Source: Pseudomonadota bacterium (GTDB lineage: Bacteria > Myxococcota_A > Polyangia > Haliangiales > Haliangiaceae). From it: a stretch of DNA of 64,000 bases. This document shows, in pieces, positions 21,095 through 30,128 of this stretch. Under the pieces are notes generated by a model, which made no database searches, had not been told where the DNA came from, and was given only the letters and a program-made list of their open reading frames with translations. The translations under genes were made by a program, and so were the position numbers. The stretch is taken from the NCBI GenBank assembly GCA_022360315.1, contig JAKSDA010000122.1, forward strand, positions 120,534 through 184,533, given 5' to 3'. Every line of letters begins with the position of its first letter. Within the stretch, counting starts at the first letter, position 1.

Positions 21095-21178
21095 CGTGTC
21101 CGATCGACCGATGGGTGTCCGGGGTTCCTATATCAGCCGACGCCGGGTTTAATTGGTTATGAGCTGGGAGAGACGCAC

Positions 21179-22657
21179 TCATTCGGCGAAGCGCTCGAGA
21201 TAGGATTTGACCCTCACTTTGCGGGCCGTGTTGTCTGAGGACATGTAGCGAATTTTGCCAAAGATCGGGCGTTCCGGGCCCCAGGCTCGATCGTAACGAC
21301 CCAACACCCAAAAAATTCCGCTGTAGGAATTTGGGTCACGGCCATCGAGGGCGTACTTGTTGTTGAGCTCGATCATGACCTCGACAGCCCGGCGGGGAGA
21401 TCGTGTCCATTCGAGTATCTTCTTGCCCCACAACATACGCAGATAATTGTGGATCGTGCCCTCGCGGACCAGCTGGCGCTGCGCGGCATTCCACAGAGGA
21501 TCATGCGTTCTCGCACCCTCGAATTGGGCCAGCGTATAGGTGTGGGACCGGGGATCCCCGCTGTGGTCGTCGAGGGTCCTCTTGGCCCACTGTGGCAGCG
21601 AGGCAAACGCGGCATAGTTTTTTTGGTGGGCACACATGTTGAATCCGATCTCGCGCCAGGTGACCAGCTCGTCCAGGAATGCTTCGGTGTTGCGGTCGGC
21701 GCCCCACCAACCGGACCGGCTTCCGGTCGCCTTCACAGCCAGGCGCTCGGGAGACCAGCCGCCTCGCCGCATGAGTCGGATGAAGATCTCGTGGGCAGAG
21801 ATGTGGCCGAAGTGCAAATAGGGAGATAGATTGCTCTGAGCACGCACCTCGGGCTGGTTTCGCTGTTCCGCATAGAGCGGGAGGCGGGCTTCGAGAAATG
21901 ACTTCAGTGTTTTTCCTGCAGCGTCGGCACCACCGCGGATCGGAGCAGGGGCAACAGTGTGGTCAATGGCCAGCGCGGCAATTTGCGATCGCTCGGGGAT
22001 GAACGGTTTCCAGCGGCGTATCACCCTTGCTGGTAGTCTTGCCCGGGGCAGTTCGAGTTTCCTCGTCGGCTGCGCTGCCGGAGCACTGGCAAGAAACTCC
22101 GGCAGCTCTTTCTGCAAATGCCGGCGGAAGGACGCCGCAGTCGTGAAAACGCGATCGGTTGCACGCATCGGGTAGAGACCATTGCCATCCACGGCTTCGA
22201 GGCAGGTTTTGAGGCGCTGGCCGACAGCCTCGAGCATGCGCGGCAAGAAGAAGCACGGATAATCGTCGGTAACCACGGCGCACGCGTTGCCTGCCAGCGC
22301 CATCAGGAGCCCCTTACCCGCGCCGCCACGCGGCTCGACATAGGGATAATAGGCGATCGGAGTCCTCTCGAGCGAAGCGGCGTTGTCTCGCATTCCCTGG
22401 ATGATAAATGCATGGATTCGATCGCTGGCCCACGGATAATCAGCGCGCAGCGCCTCCAATACGATCAGCGGGACGCTGTGCTCCCGGGCGATCGCGATCG
22501 CGCGATCGAGAGCAAAATTGTAGCTCACCCGCCTGGCCGCGGTCATCCAGTACAGGACATGGTCGCCCCGCGGCTGAACTGGCACACGATTGACCCGGCG
22601 AATTCGGCTCTCTGGTATCGCAGTATTCACGACCTGCCTCGACGCCAACTCGGTCAC
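21179..22657 (-). CDS. Class II CPD photolyase
   Basis: 492 residues. It should repair UV-induced cyclobutane pyrimidine dimers using reduced FAD and blue light. The N-terminal alpha/beta part (VLYWMTAARRVSYNFALDRA) is the antenna/Rossmann domain. The C-terminal helical part carries class II signatures: SNLSPYLHFGHIS, the FLDELVTWREIGFN segment, and near the end YSGIFWVLGRYDRAWGPERP followed by IFGKIRYMSS. Length fits the class (about 450-500). In class II enzymes these tryptophans and tyrosines carry the electron-transfer chain. A possible 39-residue membrane peptide gene starts just upstream on the same strand. Cytoplasmic, monomeric in known members. Confidence 0.93.
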   Translation of the reverse strand: MTELASRQVVNTAIPESRIRRVNRVPVQPRGDHVLYWMTAARRVSYNFALDRAIAIAREHSVPLIVLEALRADYPWASDRIHAFIIQGMRDNAASLERTPIAYYPYVEPRGGAGKGLLMALAGNACAVVTDDYPCFFLPRMLEAVGQRLKTCLEAVDGNGLYPMRATDRVFTTAASFRRHLQKELPEFLASAPAAQPTRKLELPRARLPARVIRRWKPFIPERSQIAALAIDHTVAPAPIRGGADAAGKTLKSFLEARLPLYAEQRNQPEVRAQSNLSPYLHFGHISAHEIFIRLMRRGGWSPERLAVKATGSRSGWWGADRNTEAFLDELVTWREIGFNMCAHQKNYAAFASLPQWAKRTLDDHSGDPRSHTYTLAQFEGARTHDPLWNAAQRQLVREGTIHNYLRMLWGKKILEWTRSPRRAVEVMIELNNKYALDGRDPNSYSGIFWVLGRYDRAWGPERPIFGKIRYMSSDNTARKVRVKSYLERFAE

Positions 22658-22701
22658 GATGAATGACTCGGTGACCCGTTGCCAGTACTTCGGCGTGCAA
22701 C

Positions 22702-22821
22702 TCAGTTGATCAAGGCAAGCGCTGCCGTCAGTACAGCCAGATACAGCAGTAGTAGCGAGTAGCAGACCGTGAGGTCGGCACGATCCCGCAGCTCTTTAAC
22801 GCGACTGGTAGTTTGTTGCAT
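22702..22821 (-). CDS. Possible 39-residue membrane peptide
   Basis: ATG at 22821 to TGA at 22702. The peptide has a charged N-terminus (MQQTTSRVKELRDRADLTV) and then one hydrophobic helix (CYSLLLLYLAVLTAALALIN). The composition is that of a real single-pass peptide and not of a shadow frame, and no other gene overlaps it. It ends 44 bp before the photolyase start. There is no strong ribosome site, so translation is uncertain. Confidence 0.4.
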   Translation of the reverse strand: MQQTTSRVKELRDRADLTVCYSLLLLYLAVLTAALALIN

Positions 22822-23345
22822 GTCTCTTATGGTACCGGTAGCGGTCGCCGAGTACAAGCAAAGAATCTTTCAAAACTGTCATACAGTCAGAATTGTAGGC
22901 TATTTATACAAAGATACTGGCGATTAGAAGAGGGATCTAAGTATAAAATCTTTCAATTCTATCACACTTGTGTTCCCGGAGCTTTTCTTCCACGTCTTGT
23001 GTACGTGGAGCCAGGCAACTCCGTTCGGAGTCTCGAGCGCACGATGAAGAGTGCGAATTTCGTCCAGTGCGACCTAGCGCGTGTCCCGGTTGCCATTGGC
23101 CACACCATCTCGAAGTCGGGCGCAGAAACCCGCTCACAGCCCGAATCGCTGTCCTCGCCGTCGTTCAGACGGCCGGACATTCAGTCGGCCAAAAATTGAT
23201 GTAGCTCGATTATTTCATGACCCCATGATAGGCCGTAATGTAGTCGGCTGAACCGGCGGTCGAGCGGATAGCCGGCCGCTCGACCGCTCTGTACGAGCTC
23301 CGCTTCGCATTCCCCGTCGCCACGTCCGGCCGACAGATCGGTCCG
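22822..23345. other. Gene-free, partly A+T-rich stretch
   Basis: I see no supportable gene; several short frames exist on both strands but none has a ribosome site or protein-like composition. The part 22850-22985 is notably A+T-rich and may hold promoters for the photolyase side. A strong hairpin (23256-23287) is listed separately. Confidence 0.45.
23256..23287 (-). terminator. Hairpin downstream of the hydrolase-OsmC gene
   Basis: Perfect 12-bp stem GCGGTCGAGCGG / CCGCTCGACCGC with an 8-base loop, 58 bp beyond the minus-strand stop at 23346. No U-run follows, so termination is inferred from position. Confidence 0.5.
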
Positions 23346-24569
23346 TCATTCGAGCAGTACGGTGGCGATCATGACCTCTGAGTGCAGGGTGCGGTGAACC
23401 GGGCACTTGTCGGCGATGTCGAGCAGGCGCAACCTCTGCGCGTCGTCGAGCGGGCCCAATAGGGTGATTTCTCGCTCGATGTGGTCGATCTTGCCGACTT
23501 TGGTTTCGCAGTCTTCACAGTCGTCGGCGTGGATCTTGAGGTGGCGCAGGCGCACTCTGACTCCTTGGAGAGGCCATTTTTTGCGGTCCGCGTACATGCG
23601 CAGGGTCATGGTCGTGCATGCGCCCAGCCCGGCCAGCAGCAGGTCGTACGGACTCGGGCCGGTGTCGGTGCCGCCCGGGACGCTGTCGGGTTCGTCGGCG
23701 CGCAGATAATGGCGACCCACGGCAATATCCTGGGCATACCCCGACGGTCCGCCGGAGACCAGTACATCGCCCTGGCCCGGACCTCGGCCGACCTGCTCGC
23801 GGTCTGCGCTGTCCCCGGCATAGCGCTCGGCCCACGACGCGATGAGGTTGCCGACATAGGTCGCGTCGGCCGGGCGGGTGAGCAGATGGTCGGCGTCGTC
23901 GAGCGAAACAAAGCTCTTGGGGTGCCGGGCCGCCTCGAAGAGCTGGCGCGCATTGTCGATACCGACCAGCTCATCCTGGGGAGCGTGGCAGATGAGCAGA
24001 GGTTTTCTCAACTCGTGCACCCGGTCGAGCAGCGAGTGCTGCTCGAGATCGACAATAAACTGCTTCTTGATGCGAAATGGCCGTCCCGCCAGGACCACCT
24101 CGGCCTCGCCGCGGCGCTGCAGTTCGGGGTCGGCATCGCTCAAAAGAGCGCGCACATGAGCCGGATCCGCGGGCGCGCCAATAGTCGCCACCGCGGCACT
24201 TTCCGGCATACGCGCAGCCGCGGCCAGGACCGCGGATCCGCCCAGACTGTGCCCGACCAGGATGCGCGGGCCCTGGCCGAGGGCAGTGCGCAGATACTCG
24301 CCTGCCGCGATCAGATCGTCGATGTTGGACGAAAAGTTGGTGTCGGCAAACTCGCCTTCACTGTCGCCCAATCCGGTGAAGTCGAAGCGCAGAACCGCGA
24401 TGCCGCGCGCCGACAGCGCGTCGGCAATACGCACGGCTGCACGCAGATCTTTGGAACAGGTGAAGCAATGGGCAAACAGGGCACTGGTCACAGGACGTCC
24501 GCTCGGCTGGTGCAATCGTCCGTCAAGCTGGTTGTTCATGGCGCCGGGAAATGTCACGCGTGTTGCCAT
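23346..24569 (-). CDS. Bifunctional alpha/beta hydrolase - OsmC family protein
   Basis: 407 residues from ATG 24569; the open frame continues upstream but that part runs into the divergent promoter region. Residues about 1-250 are an alpha/beta hydrolase with nucleophile elbow GHSLGGSA, acid in APQDELV and His in DDADHLL. Residues about 265-407 are an OsmC/Ohr-like domain with the two redox cysteines in [11 protein letters not shown] and DKCPVHRTL. OsmC-type domains reduce organic hydroperoxides through a Cys pair; the fused hydrolase may release fatty-acid hydroperoxides from esters (inference). This fusion is known in many proteobacteria. Transcribed divergently from a TlpA-like lipoprotein across two identical palindromes. 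Confidence 0.9.
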   Translation of the reverse strand: MATRVTFPGAMNNQLDGRLHQPSGRPVTSALFAHCFTCSKDLRAAVRIADALSARGIAVLRFDFTGLGDSEGEFADTNFSSNIDDLIAAGEYLRTALGQGPRILVGHSLGGSAVLAAAARMPESAAVATIGAPADPAHVRALLSDADPELQRRGEAEVVLAGRPFRIKKQFIVDLEQHSLLDRVHELRKPLLICHAPQDELVGIDNARQLFEAARHPKSFVSLDDADHLLTRPADATYVGNLIASWAERYAGDSADREQVGRGPGQGDVLVSGGPSGYAQDIAVGRHYLRADEPDSVPGGTDTGPSPYDLLLAGLGACTTMTLRMYADRKKWPLQGVRVRLRHLKIHADDCEDCETKVGKIDHIEREITLLGPLDDAQRLRLLDIADKCPVHRTLHSEVMIATVLLE

Positions 24570-24599
24570 CTGGTCTCTCGCTTTCGTGCTCGGTGCGAA

Positions 24600-24632
24600 G
24601 GGTCTGGACCCGATACTAACGGGTCTGGACCC
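24600..24632. promoter_or_regulatory. Tandem palindromes, candidate operator
   Basis: GGGTCTGGACCC occurs twice without change at 24600-24611 and 24621-24632. Each is itself an inverted repeat (GGGTC-tg-GACCC), and centres are 21 bp apart, two helical turns. They sit in the 91-bp region between two divergent redox genes (starts 24569 and 24661), an ideal place for a shared regulator. Confidence 0.6.
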
Positions 24633-24660
24633 GCTACGAGAGGTACCGTACAGTCGTCCG

Positions 24661-25284
24661 GTGCGAAAACTCGTCGGCAAGGCAATAGCGCTCTGCAAGG
24701 TCACTTCGGCGCAGGGCCGGTGTGGTGCCCTGGCCGGGCATGGCGCGCTCGCTGTCCTCGTGTCCACGGCATGGCTCGGTTGTGGCATGACCGGCGGCAA
24801 ATCCGAAGGTGACAACGAGGCGGCAGCCTCGGCCCCAGTCGACCTCGAGCGGGGATTTCGAGCCGTCCTCGCGGCCAGCGATATCACCGGCCACGAGGTC
24901 GGTGCAGCGCCGCCCGGCAAGCAGGTCACAGCAGTGGTAGTGTTTGCATCGTGGTGTCAACCGTGCCGCAATGAACTCGCCCTGCTCGGCAACTTGGCCG
25001 ACAGCGAGCCGCGTCTGCGCGTCATCGGGGTCAATTACTACGAGGAATTCGAGAATTGGAGCGACGAAGAGCGCCTGCGCTCGTTTCTGCGCAAACGTGC
25101 GCCCTGGCTGCAGGTGGTGCGGGCCGATGATCCACTGATCGATGCCCTGGGTCGGCCGCGCAAGATCCCCTCGCTCTTTCTCTTTGACAGGAATGGCAAA
25201 CTGGTCCAGTCTTACTTGCGATCCGAGCGCAAGCCGCCTGATCGAGCCGAACTCGAGCAGACGATCGCTCGGGTACTTCTGTGA
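24661..25284 (+). CDS. TlpA/ResA-like thioredoxin-fold lipoprotein
   Basis: 207 residues from GTG at 24661, chosen because a positively charged start (VRKLVGKAIALC) leads into a hydrophobic run and a lipobox (VSTAWLGC); GAGAGG lies upstream. The mature part is a thioredoxin fold with the redox site VVVFASWCQPCRNELALL (CxxC), the cis-proline region KIPSLFLFD, and a C-terminal helix. Such lipoproteins act outside the cytoplasmic membrane to reduce protein or cytochrome disulfides. Its stop overlaps an ATG (TGATG), so a downstream product may be translationally coupled. Redox role fits its divergent OsmC neighbour. Confidence 0.82.
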   Translation: MRKLVGKAIALCKVTSAQGRCGALAGHGALAVLVSTAWLGCGMTGGKSEGDNEAAASAPVDLERGFRAVLAASDITGHEVGAAPPGKQVTAVVVFASWCQPCRNELALLGNLADSEPRLRVIGVNYYEEFENWSDEERLRSFLRKRAPWLQVVRADDPLIDALGRPRKIPSLFLFDRNGKLVQSYLRSERKPPDRAELEQTIARVLL

Positions 25285-25738
25285 TGGCAAGGCGGCAGGC
25301 GCAGCATCATCCGGGGCCAGACCGCCCGGCCAGCGAAGCGGAGTTCATACCGAGCGGAGCGGCCGGTCGGCCGACTATTGGCTCAACTGCCCGAGCGATG
25401 GTCGCCCAGCTGCCCATTGCAGCCCTGTCATTGCTTGGCTGCGCCTGTGCCGGAAACGCCAGCAGCACCGACCGCTCGGGCCGGGATCGGCGCCGGCCGC
25501 GACAGTGGCTTCACCGGGCCGCTGGGAGCTGGTTTTTGACTGGGACCGCGGCGGCGCCCCGGGCGTGACTCACGAGATTGGCGGGCAGGGCATCACGCGG
25601 GTGCGGGTCATCGACAATCGTCTCTTCGCTGTCGACTCCGATGCTCCTCGGTTCGGCGGTTTTGGTCTGAGCAATGCGCCGTTCGAGGACTATTTGTTTG
25701 TCAGCGACGAATCCGGGGGATTTCCACCGCTTGGCTGA
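25284..25738 (+). pseudogene. Frame-broken small lipoprotein
   Basis: Two halves in different frames look like one protein. The first frame (ATG 25284, or more likely ATG 25398) has a lipoprotein signal MVAQLPIAALSLLGCACAG. The second, ending at TGA 25738, reads SPGRWELVFDWDRGG then GQGITRVRVIDNRLFAVDSD and looks protein-like. The switch falls between about 25470 and 25520, in a G+C-rich run. It is either a real frameshift or a sequence error. The start overlaps the stop of the TlpA-like gene, suggesting co-translation in the intact ancestor. Family unknown. Confidence 0.4.
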
Positions 25739-25822
25739 ACGTTGGCGGCCAGTTATAACCAGAAATGCGTCGATTGTGGGGCAACGCTGCACAGCTGAAG
25801 CCTCTCGCAGGGGGGGGGCAGC

Positions 25823-27040
25823 TCAGACTCCGTACATGGTCAAAACCAGCATGCCCTGGGCCACGCCGACGCAGCCGCCCAAAAAACCGCCCACCAGGAT
25901 CAGAGTGATCTCGTCTTCCTCGAAGATGCCGCGCAACACGCGCTCGAAGTCGTGTTTGGGCAGGGTGGCCAAACGGTTCTCGACCGTCTCGCGTACGCCC
26001 AACTTGCCGGTCAAATAGGTTTCGAGTTTGCTCTGTATAGTGGGAGCGATCTGCATGATGCGGGTGACGATGGCACCTTTGATCTTGGCCAGATCGTCCT
26101 CGCTCACCGGGACCGGGACCATGGGCTGGATTTTCTTCCATTCCTCGTCGATCCGCGCCGACAGGGTCTGAGTGACCAAAAGGGCTAGGCGTGGCCCGTT
26201 GGGACCCCGGGTGACGAATTCGATCAGGTTTTTCGGAGTGAGCAGTTCCTCGCCGGCGACCCGGCCGTAGTCGGCAGCGATTTCGGGTTGCCGCTTGGCA
26301 AACAGACCTTGATACGTCACCAGGCCGAAGTATTTTTTTGGCTCCTGGGGCCGGAAGATCATCTGAATGGCCAGCCAGTTGGTCACTAGGCCGACCATGA
26401 TGCCCACAACCGGCATGAGCCACCATTTCTGCATGATGGTCCATACCGTGATCTGAGCCAGGCCGATGATAAAACCGAAAACTCCGCCGTAGTACTCGAT
26501 GAACTTGAACTCTTTGCGGCCGATCTGCATGGTGAACTCGGCCAGCCGGCCGACGTTGGCACCAGAGAGCTGGGTATAGACCAGTTCGTGCAGATCGACG
26601 AATTCTTCGGCCTGCGTCTCAATGTCGACAAATAGCTCGCGCGCGATGCTCCGGGTGCGGGCCTTGACCTGCGCCACAACCACGGCCGTGACGTGATCGG
26701 GCAAGTTGTCCCAGGCGCCTGGCTGGATGATCTCGGCCGCCTCGCGGCACAGTTGCTCGACCTCGGCATCAAACGTCTCGGCAAAGAGTTGCTCGATCTC
26801 ATCGAGGTCAAATCGAGACATCAGCTCTCTGGCCGTGAGCAGATTCTTGGTAGCCATGTCGGCCACGTTGGTGGCGAATTTATGCGACTGCTTGTACAGA
26901 ATTCCCTGCCAGCCCAGCGGCCCCATACCGGTAAATTCGATCGGGTGGAAAATCATCTTGACCGCGGCCCAGTTGGTTCCCCAGCCGATGAGTGCAGTGA
27001 TCACGGGTACGGTCAGAAAGAGCAGGATAACGTCGGTCAT
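25823..27040 (-). CDS. DUF445 family membrane protein
   Basis: 405 residues from ATG 27040. Hydrophobic segments lie at the N-terminus (VILLFLTVPVITALIGWGTN), in the middle (about 175-230) and at the C-terminus (LILVGGFLGGCVGVAQGMLV). The hallmark of the family, GWGTNWAAVKMIFHP, is repeated in the middle as GLVTNWLAIQMIFRP, each followed by a YKQSHKFA/FAKRQPEIA-type segment. Between them is long helical sequence. Function of DUF445 proteins (YheB/YtwI-like) is poorly known; membrane location is clear. A run of nine G just beyond the stop (about 25810-25818) is a place for sequencing slips. Possibly co-transcribed with the TPR lipoprotein upstream (82-bp gap with a hairpin). Confidence 0.88.
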   Translation of the reverse strand: MTDVILLFLTVPVITALIGWGTNWAAVKMIFHPIEFTGMGPLGWQGILYKQSHKFATNVADMATKNLLTARELMSRFDLDEIEQLFAETFDAEVEQLCREAAEIIQPGAWDNLPDHVTAVVVAQVKARTRSIARELFVDIETQAEEFVDLHELVYTQLSGANVGRLAEFTMQIGRKEFKFIEYYGGVFGFIIGLAQITVWTIMQKWWLMPVVGIMVGLVTNWLAIQMIFRPQEPKKYFGLVTYQGLFAKRQPEIAADYGRVAGEELLTPKNLIEFVTRGPNGPRLALLVTQTLSARIDEEWKKIQPMVPVPVSEDDLAKIKGAIVTRIMQIAPTIQSKLETYLTGKLGVRETVENRLATLPKHDFERVLRGIFEEDEITLILVGGFLGGCVGVAQGMLVLTMYGV

Positions 27041-27086
27041 CGGTACGCTCGTGCGATCATACACCGGACGACTTGCCAGCTCTGCT

Positions 27087-27117
27087 CCGGGCCCGGGCAA
27101 AATTTGCCCGGGTCCGG
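27087..27117. terminator. 31-bp near-perfect palindrome between two minus-strand genes
   Basis: Arms CCGGGCCCGGGCAAA (27087-27101) and TTTGCCCGGGTCCGG (27103-27117), one mismatch that is a G-U pair in RNA. It lies 6 bp beyond the TPR lipoprotein stop and 46 bp before the DUF445 start. Transcript end or regulator site; no U-run. Confidence 0.5.
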
Positions 27118-27122
27118 ACTAG

Positions 27123-29567
27123 TCATCGGGCTATCTGCTGTGGTCGCAGTGCGCCGCGCTGGGCGAAAAATCGAATCAGCCGCGGCACGTCCTCTTTTTG
27201 CCCACGCAGCGCGGCCTGCAGCGCTCTTCTGGCCCGCCTTGCTCGATCCGATGCCGCGGCGCTGTCGCGAAATGCGCCGGGCTGGTCTGAACCCGGCGGA
27301 TCGAGCGTCGGACCGAGCGCCAACACGAGCAATGCGGCCAGGGAATAGTCCCGAGTCCAGCTCGGCCGGGGCGCGACCCGGGCCAACTCGGCATAGAGGC
27401 GCTCGTCGTCTGGATTCCACGCGATGGCCCAAAACAGCGCTTTGTGGACCCGGTCGCGGTTCTCGGTCTGCCGGATCGAGGCCAGGACAGCGGACGCATC
27501 GCCGGGATCGAGCATGTCCGTCTGGCCGGTCGCGGCGGTTGGACGGTTGTCGGTCGTGCGCTCGGGTGGTTCCGCGCCGGCCTGGCCAGCAGCATGACGC
27601 CGCATGGTTGCTGCCTCGCGGTGCCGCCCCAGCATGGTCATGGCCTCGGCCAGCACTCGGTACACCGCTGGCCGGCGCATCGGCGCAGTGAGGGCAAGGG
27701 CGCGGCGCGCCCACGCGATGGCTTCGAGGGCATGACCGTGGGCGACAAGGACGCGGGCTGCGCGCAGACTGCTCGTGCCCGCGTCGCCAGAGGTTGCGGC
27801 TGCTGCGGTGAAGTGCACCTCGGCCGCCACCGGATCTCCGGCCGCACATAACGCTGCGCCGAGCTCGAACGCACCGTGCGGCTCTCGTGGGTTCTGCGCC
27901 GCGATTCGACGCCACCACAGATGAGCTCGCGCGACATCGCCCAGAGCGGCAAAGAGCGCGGCGACCATGGGACCGCGCCGGCCGATGTCCGGATCGCCAT
28001 CGACAAAATCACCGGCCTGGCGGTCGGCCACAGCCGGGTCGTATAAGTGGGCGGTCGCGATCTCCGCTAGAGCCTGAATTTCGGCCCGAGATCGGGGAGC
28101 TGCGAGAACCGTGTCGGGATCGCGTCGGCGAAATCGGTCGCGGGCGTGCCGATTCGGCGCCCGTGATAGAATATCGGCCAACCGCTTGCGGTCGCCGACA
28201 CTGCGCGTGTGCAGTGCCCCGACCAGCCAGAGGTCGTCGACCAGGGCAGAGGGGGCAGGGCTGGCCACCGCAGTGAGTGCCGCGACCACCGGGGCCGGGC
28301 GTCTGGCCAGCGCGGCCTCGGCGGCGATCAGGAGCTGTCTGCCCAGCGCGGACGGACTGCCGGCCCCGGCTGCGCCATCCTCGACGACGTCGCTCGCGGG
28401 TCGACGGCCGGGCAGCATGGTTGCGAGAACCCGGTCGAGTGCGCGAGCCGAATCCTCGGCCCGGCCGGCCAGGCGCAAAAATGTCGGGGCTGCGAAGAGC
28501 GGCAGGTTGGACGAGGACGCAACCGACGCGATATCGACGCGGCGGCCGAGTTCGCTGCTCCACGAGCCCTGGCCGGCAAGCCAGGTCCGCAGCAAGAGCA
28601 GCGCCCAGGCTGCAGCATCGCCTGGATCCGAGGTGCGCCAGGCGTCGATTACAGCGCGCTGGCGCACCAAGCGGGCGAAGTCGCCATCCCCGGTGGCGAC
28701 CGACCACAGGGTTCCGGCACAGCCCGGTCCGCTCGCCCGGCGGGACACGGTATGGGGTTGCGACGGACTGGAGGCGAGGACCGGTAGGCTGGCAAATGCA
28801 CACGCGCTCACTCCTGCCCCGGCGAGCTGTCGTCTGAACACGAAATCGGCATTCTCGTCGCCCCACCACAGCCGACTGGCGACCAATGCGCGCAAAACCC
28901 GGCTCTGGCGACCGCCGCGGGAGAAATAGAGCTCGAGAAGCCGGCGGGAAACGCGCAGCGCGCCGCCGTCGTGCAGCCATAAAGCGGCTCGGCCCACATC
29001 GGCGAGAGCGGCCCGCTCGGGCGCTTTCACCGCCACACGGGGATCGCTCGGCGCAAGCGAGGCCGCCGCCGCAAGGTGCTCGGCCGCTGCGCGCTCGCCC
29101 CATTGATTGCCGCGTCGCAGTGCTACTAGCGCAGCCAGAAATCGAGCCTCAGCGCGCTGTTGCCGGGACGGCAAACGATCGGCATCGAGCACAGAGACGG
29201 CCTCGGCGTCGCGGTAGGCCGCTCCATCGCCGCGGTCGAGTCGAGCTCGAAAACGGTCGGCGCGCAGCCGGGCCAGAGCGCGCCGGTCGGCGTCGTTCAG
29301 GTCATTGTTGCGCCGGGCGACCTCGAAATGTCTGAGCGCTGCGCCGGGGCGCCGGGCACGCAGTTCCAGCCTGGCCAGCCGACGGTGGGCGTCGAGGTCA
29401 CTGTTGTCGGAGGCGACGCGAAAACGCAGCGACTCGATGGCTGCGTCAACATCGCTGTCGGCGACGTTGTCCGGCGAGATATTCGAGCCGCGACCCGGGC
29501 CTGTACAGCTGACCAGAACGACCAGCTGCACTGTGAACCACGGGTTATTTCGCCACAGAGCTTTCAC
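27123..29567 (-). CDS. TPR-like lipoprotein
   Basis: 814 residues if started at GTG 29567, which gives a short positively charged start and lipobox (VKALWRNNPWFTVQLVVLVSC). An in-frame ATG at 29621 would add 18 residues; neither has a clear ribosome site. The mature protein is Ala/Arg-rich and helical: TPR pairs near the N-terminus (SDLDAHRRLARLELRARRPG, ALRHFEVARR), and again in the last third (HGAFELGAALCAAGDPVAAE, YRVLAEAMTMLGRHREAATM). The middle has no known family. Probably an outer-membrane-anchored scaffold in the periplasm. Function unknown. Confidence 0.75.
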   Translation of the reverse strand: MKALWRNNPWFTVQLVVLVSCTGPGRGSNISPDNVADSDVDAAIESLRFRVASDNSDLDAHRRLARLELRARRPGAALRHFEVARRNNDLNDADRRALARLRADRFRARLDRGDGAAYRDAEAVSVLDADRLPSRQQRAEARFLAALVALRRGNQWGERAAAEHLAAAASLAPSDPRVAVKAPERAALADVGRAALWLHDGGALRVSRRLLELYFSRGGRQSRVLRALVASRLWWGDENADFVFRRQLAGAGVSACAFASLPVLASSPSQPHTVSRRASGPGCAGTLWSVATGDGDFARLVRQRAVIDAWRTSDPGDAAAWALLLLRTWLAGQGSWSSELGRRVDIASVASSSNLPLFAAPTFLRLAGRAEDSARALDRVLATMLPGRRPASDVVEDGAAGAGSPSALGRQLLIAAEAALARRPAPVVAALTAVASPAPSALVDDLWLVGALHTRSVGDRKRLADILSRAPNRHARDRFRRRDPDTVLAAPRSRAEIQALAEIATAHLYDPAVADRQAGDFVDGDPDIGRRGPMVAALFAALGDVARAHLWWRRIAAQNPREPHGAFELGAALCAAGDPVAAEVHFTAAAATSGDAGTSSLRAARVLVAHGHALEAIAWARRALALTAPMRRPAVYRVLAEAMTMLGRHREAATMRRHAAGQAGAEPPERTTDNRPTAATGQTDMLDPGDASAVLASIRQTENRDRVHKALFWAIAWNPDDERLYAELARVAPRPSWTRDYSLAALLVLALGPTLDPPGSDQPGAFRDSAAASDRARRARRALQAALRGQKEDVPRLIRFFAQRGALRPQQIAR

Positions 29568-29720
29568 GACAAAACGCCGGTCTTGACGGGCTCGGTGGGT
29601 GGCCGCAGTCAGCTGCGCCATCCGGTGTCGATCTGATGATGCAGCCCACCTGCCATCGATCGCGCCCCCTGGCAATAACCCGAGGACAACTCGCCCGCCA
29701 CCTGGAGGGGCTCAGGCCCG

Positions 29721-30038
29721 CTACTTGTTATCGCCGTTGAGCAGCGATTTGAGCTCGCTGCCCACGACAAACGAGACTGTGTTGGTCTCTGGAATATCGA
29801 TCGGCTCGCCGGTGCGCGGATGCCGTCCGGTGCGCGGCCCGCGCTTTTTCTTGGCAAACGTGCCAAACCCGGGATACGTGAAACGCGGTGTGCTGGCCTT
29901 GGTGATCTTGGACTTGATGAAATAGTCGCCCAGCTCGGCGAACACACCGTCGATGATCGCGCCCACTGCTTTCTTGGTAACACCTGCAGGCAAACCCCGT
30001 TTCTTGTAGACGAGATCGATCAACTCTTGCTTCGTCAT
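29721..30038 (-). CDS. HU/IHF-family DNA-binding protein
   Basis: 105 residues from ATG 30038. Typical HU layout: helical N-terminus MTKQELIDLVYKKRG, body FGTFAKKKRGPRTGRHPRTG with the beta-arm, and PIDIPETNTVSFVVGSELK at the end. The C-terminus is only a little longer than E. coli HU. It should bend and compact DNA as a dimer, or act as an IHF subunit; the sequence does not decide which. Driven by a near-consensus promoter (30100-30128) with a structured 5' leader. The ribosome site AGGA is inside the palindrome AGGACGTCCT (30045-30054), which may limit translation. Confidence 0.93.
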   Translation of the reverse strand: MTKQELIDLVYKKRGLPAGVTKKAVGAIIDGVFAELGDYFIKSKITKASTPRFTYPGFGTFAKKKRGPRTGRHPRTGEPIDIPETNTVSFVVGSELKSLLNGDNK

Positions 30039-30044
30039 ATTAGT

Positions 30045-30089
30045 AGGACGTCCTTTCGTGTTTCTGCCTCAAGGCAGGTTCGTGACACG
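30045..30089 (-). promoter_or_regulatory. Structured 5' leader of the HU gene
   Basis: In the RNA, a stem CGTGT/ACACG (30085-30089 with 30057-30061) encloses a second stem AGGCAG-type 6-bp hairpin (30064-30077). This is followed by the palindrome AGGACGTCCT (30045-30054), which contains the ribosome site. Translational control is inferred. Confidence 0.45.
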
Positions 30090-30099
30090 AAGGTGCAGC

Positions 30100-30128
30100 A
30101 CTCTAGGAGTGGGCCATTTCCATGTCAA
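30100..30128 (-). promoter_or_regulatory. Sigma-70-type promoter of the HU gene
   Basis: Read on the minus strand: TTGACA (30123-30128), 17-bp spacer, TAGAGT (30100-30105; 4 of 6 to TATAAT). It puts the RNA start near 30093, about 55 bases before the ATG. Confidence 0.75.

Noticed and set aside
22813..23199. 128-codon plus-strand frame in the A+T-rich gap
   Set aside because: Overlaps the start of the opposite small peptide, no ribosome site, composition changes along its length, and no family resemblance.
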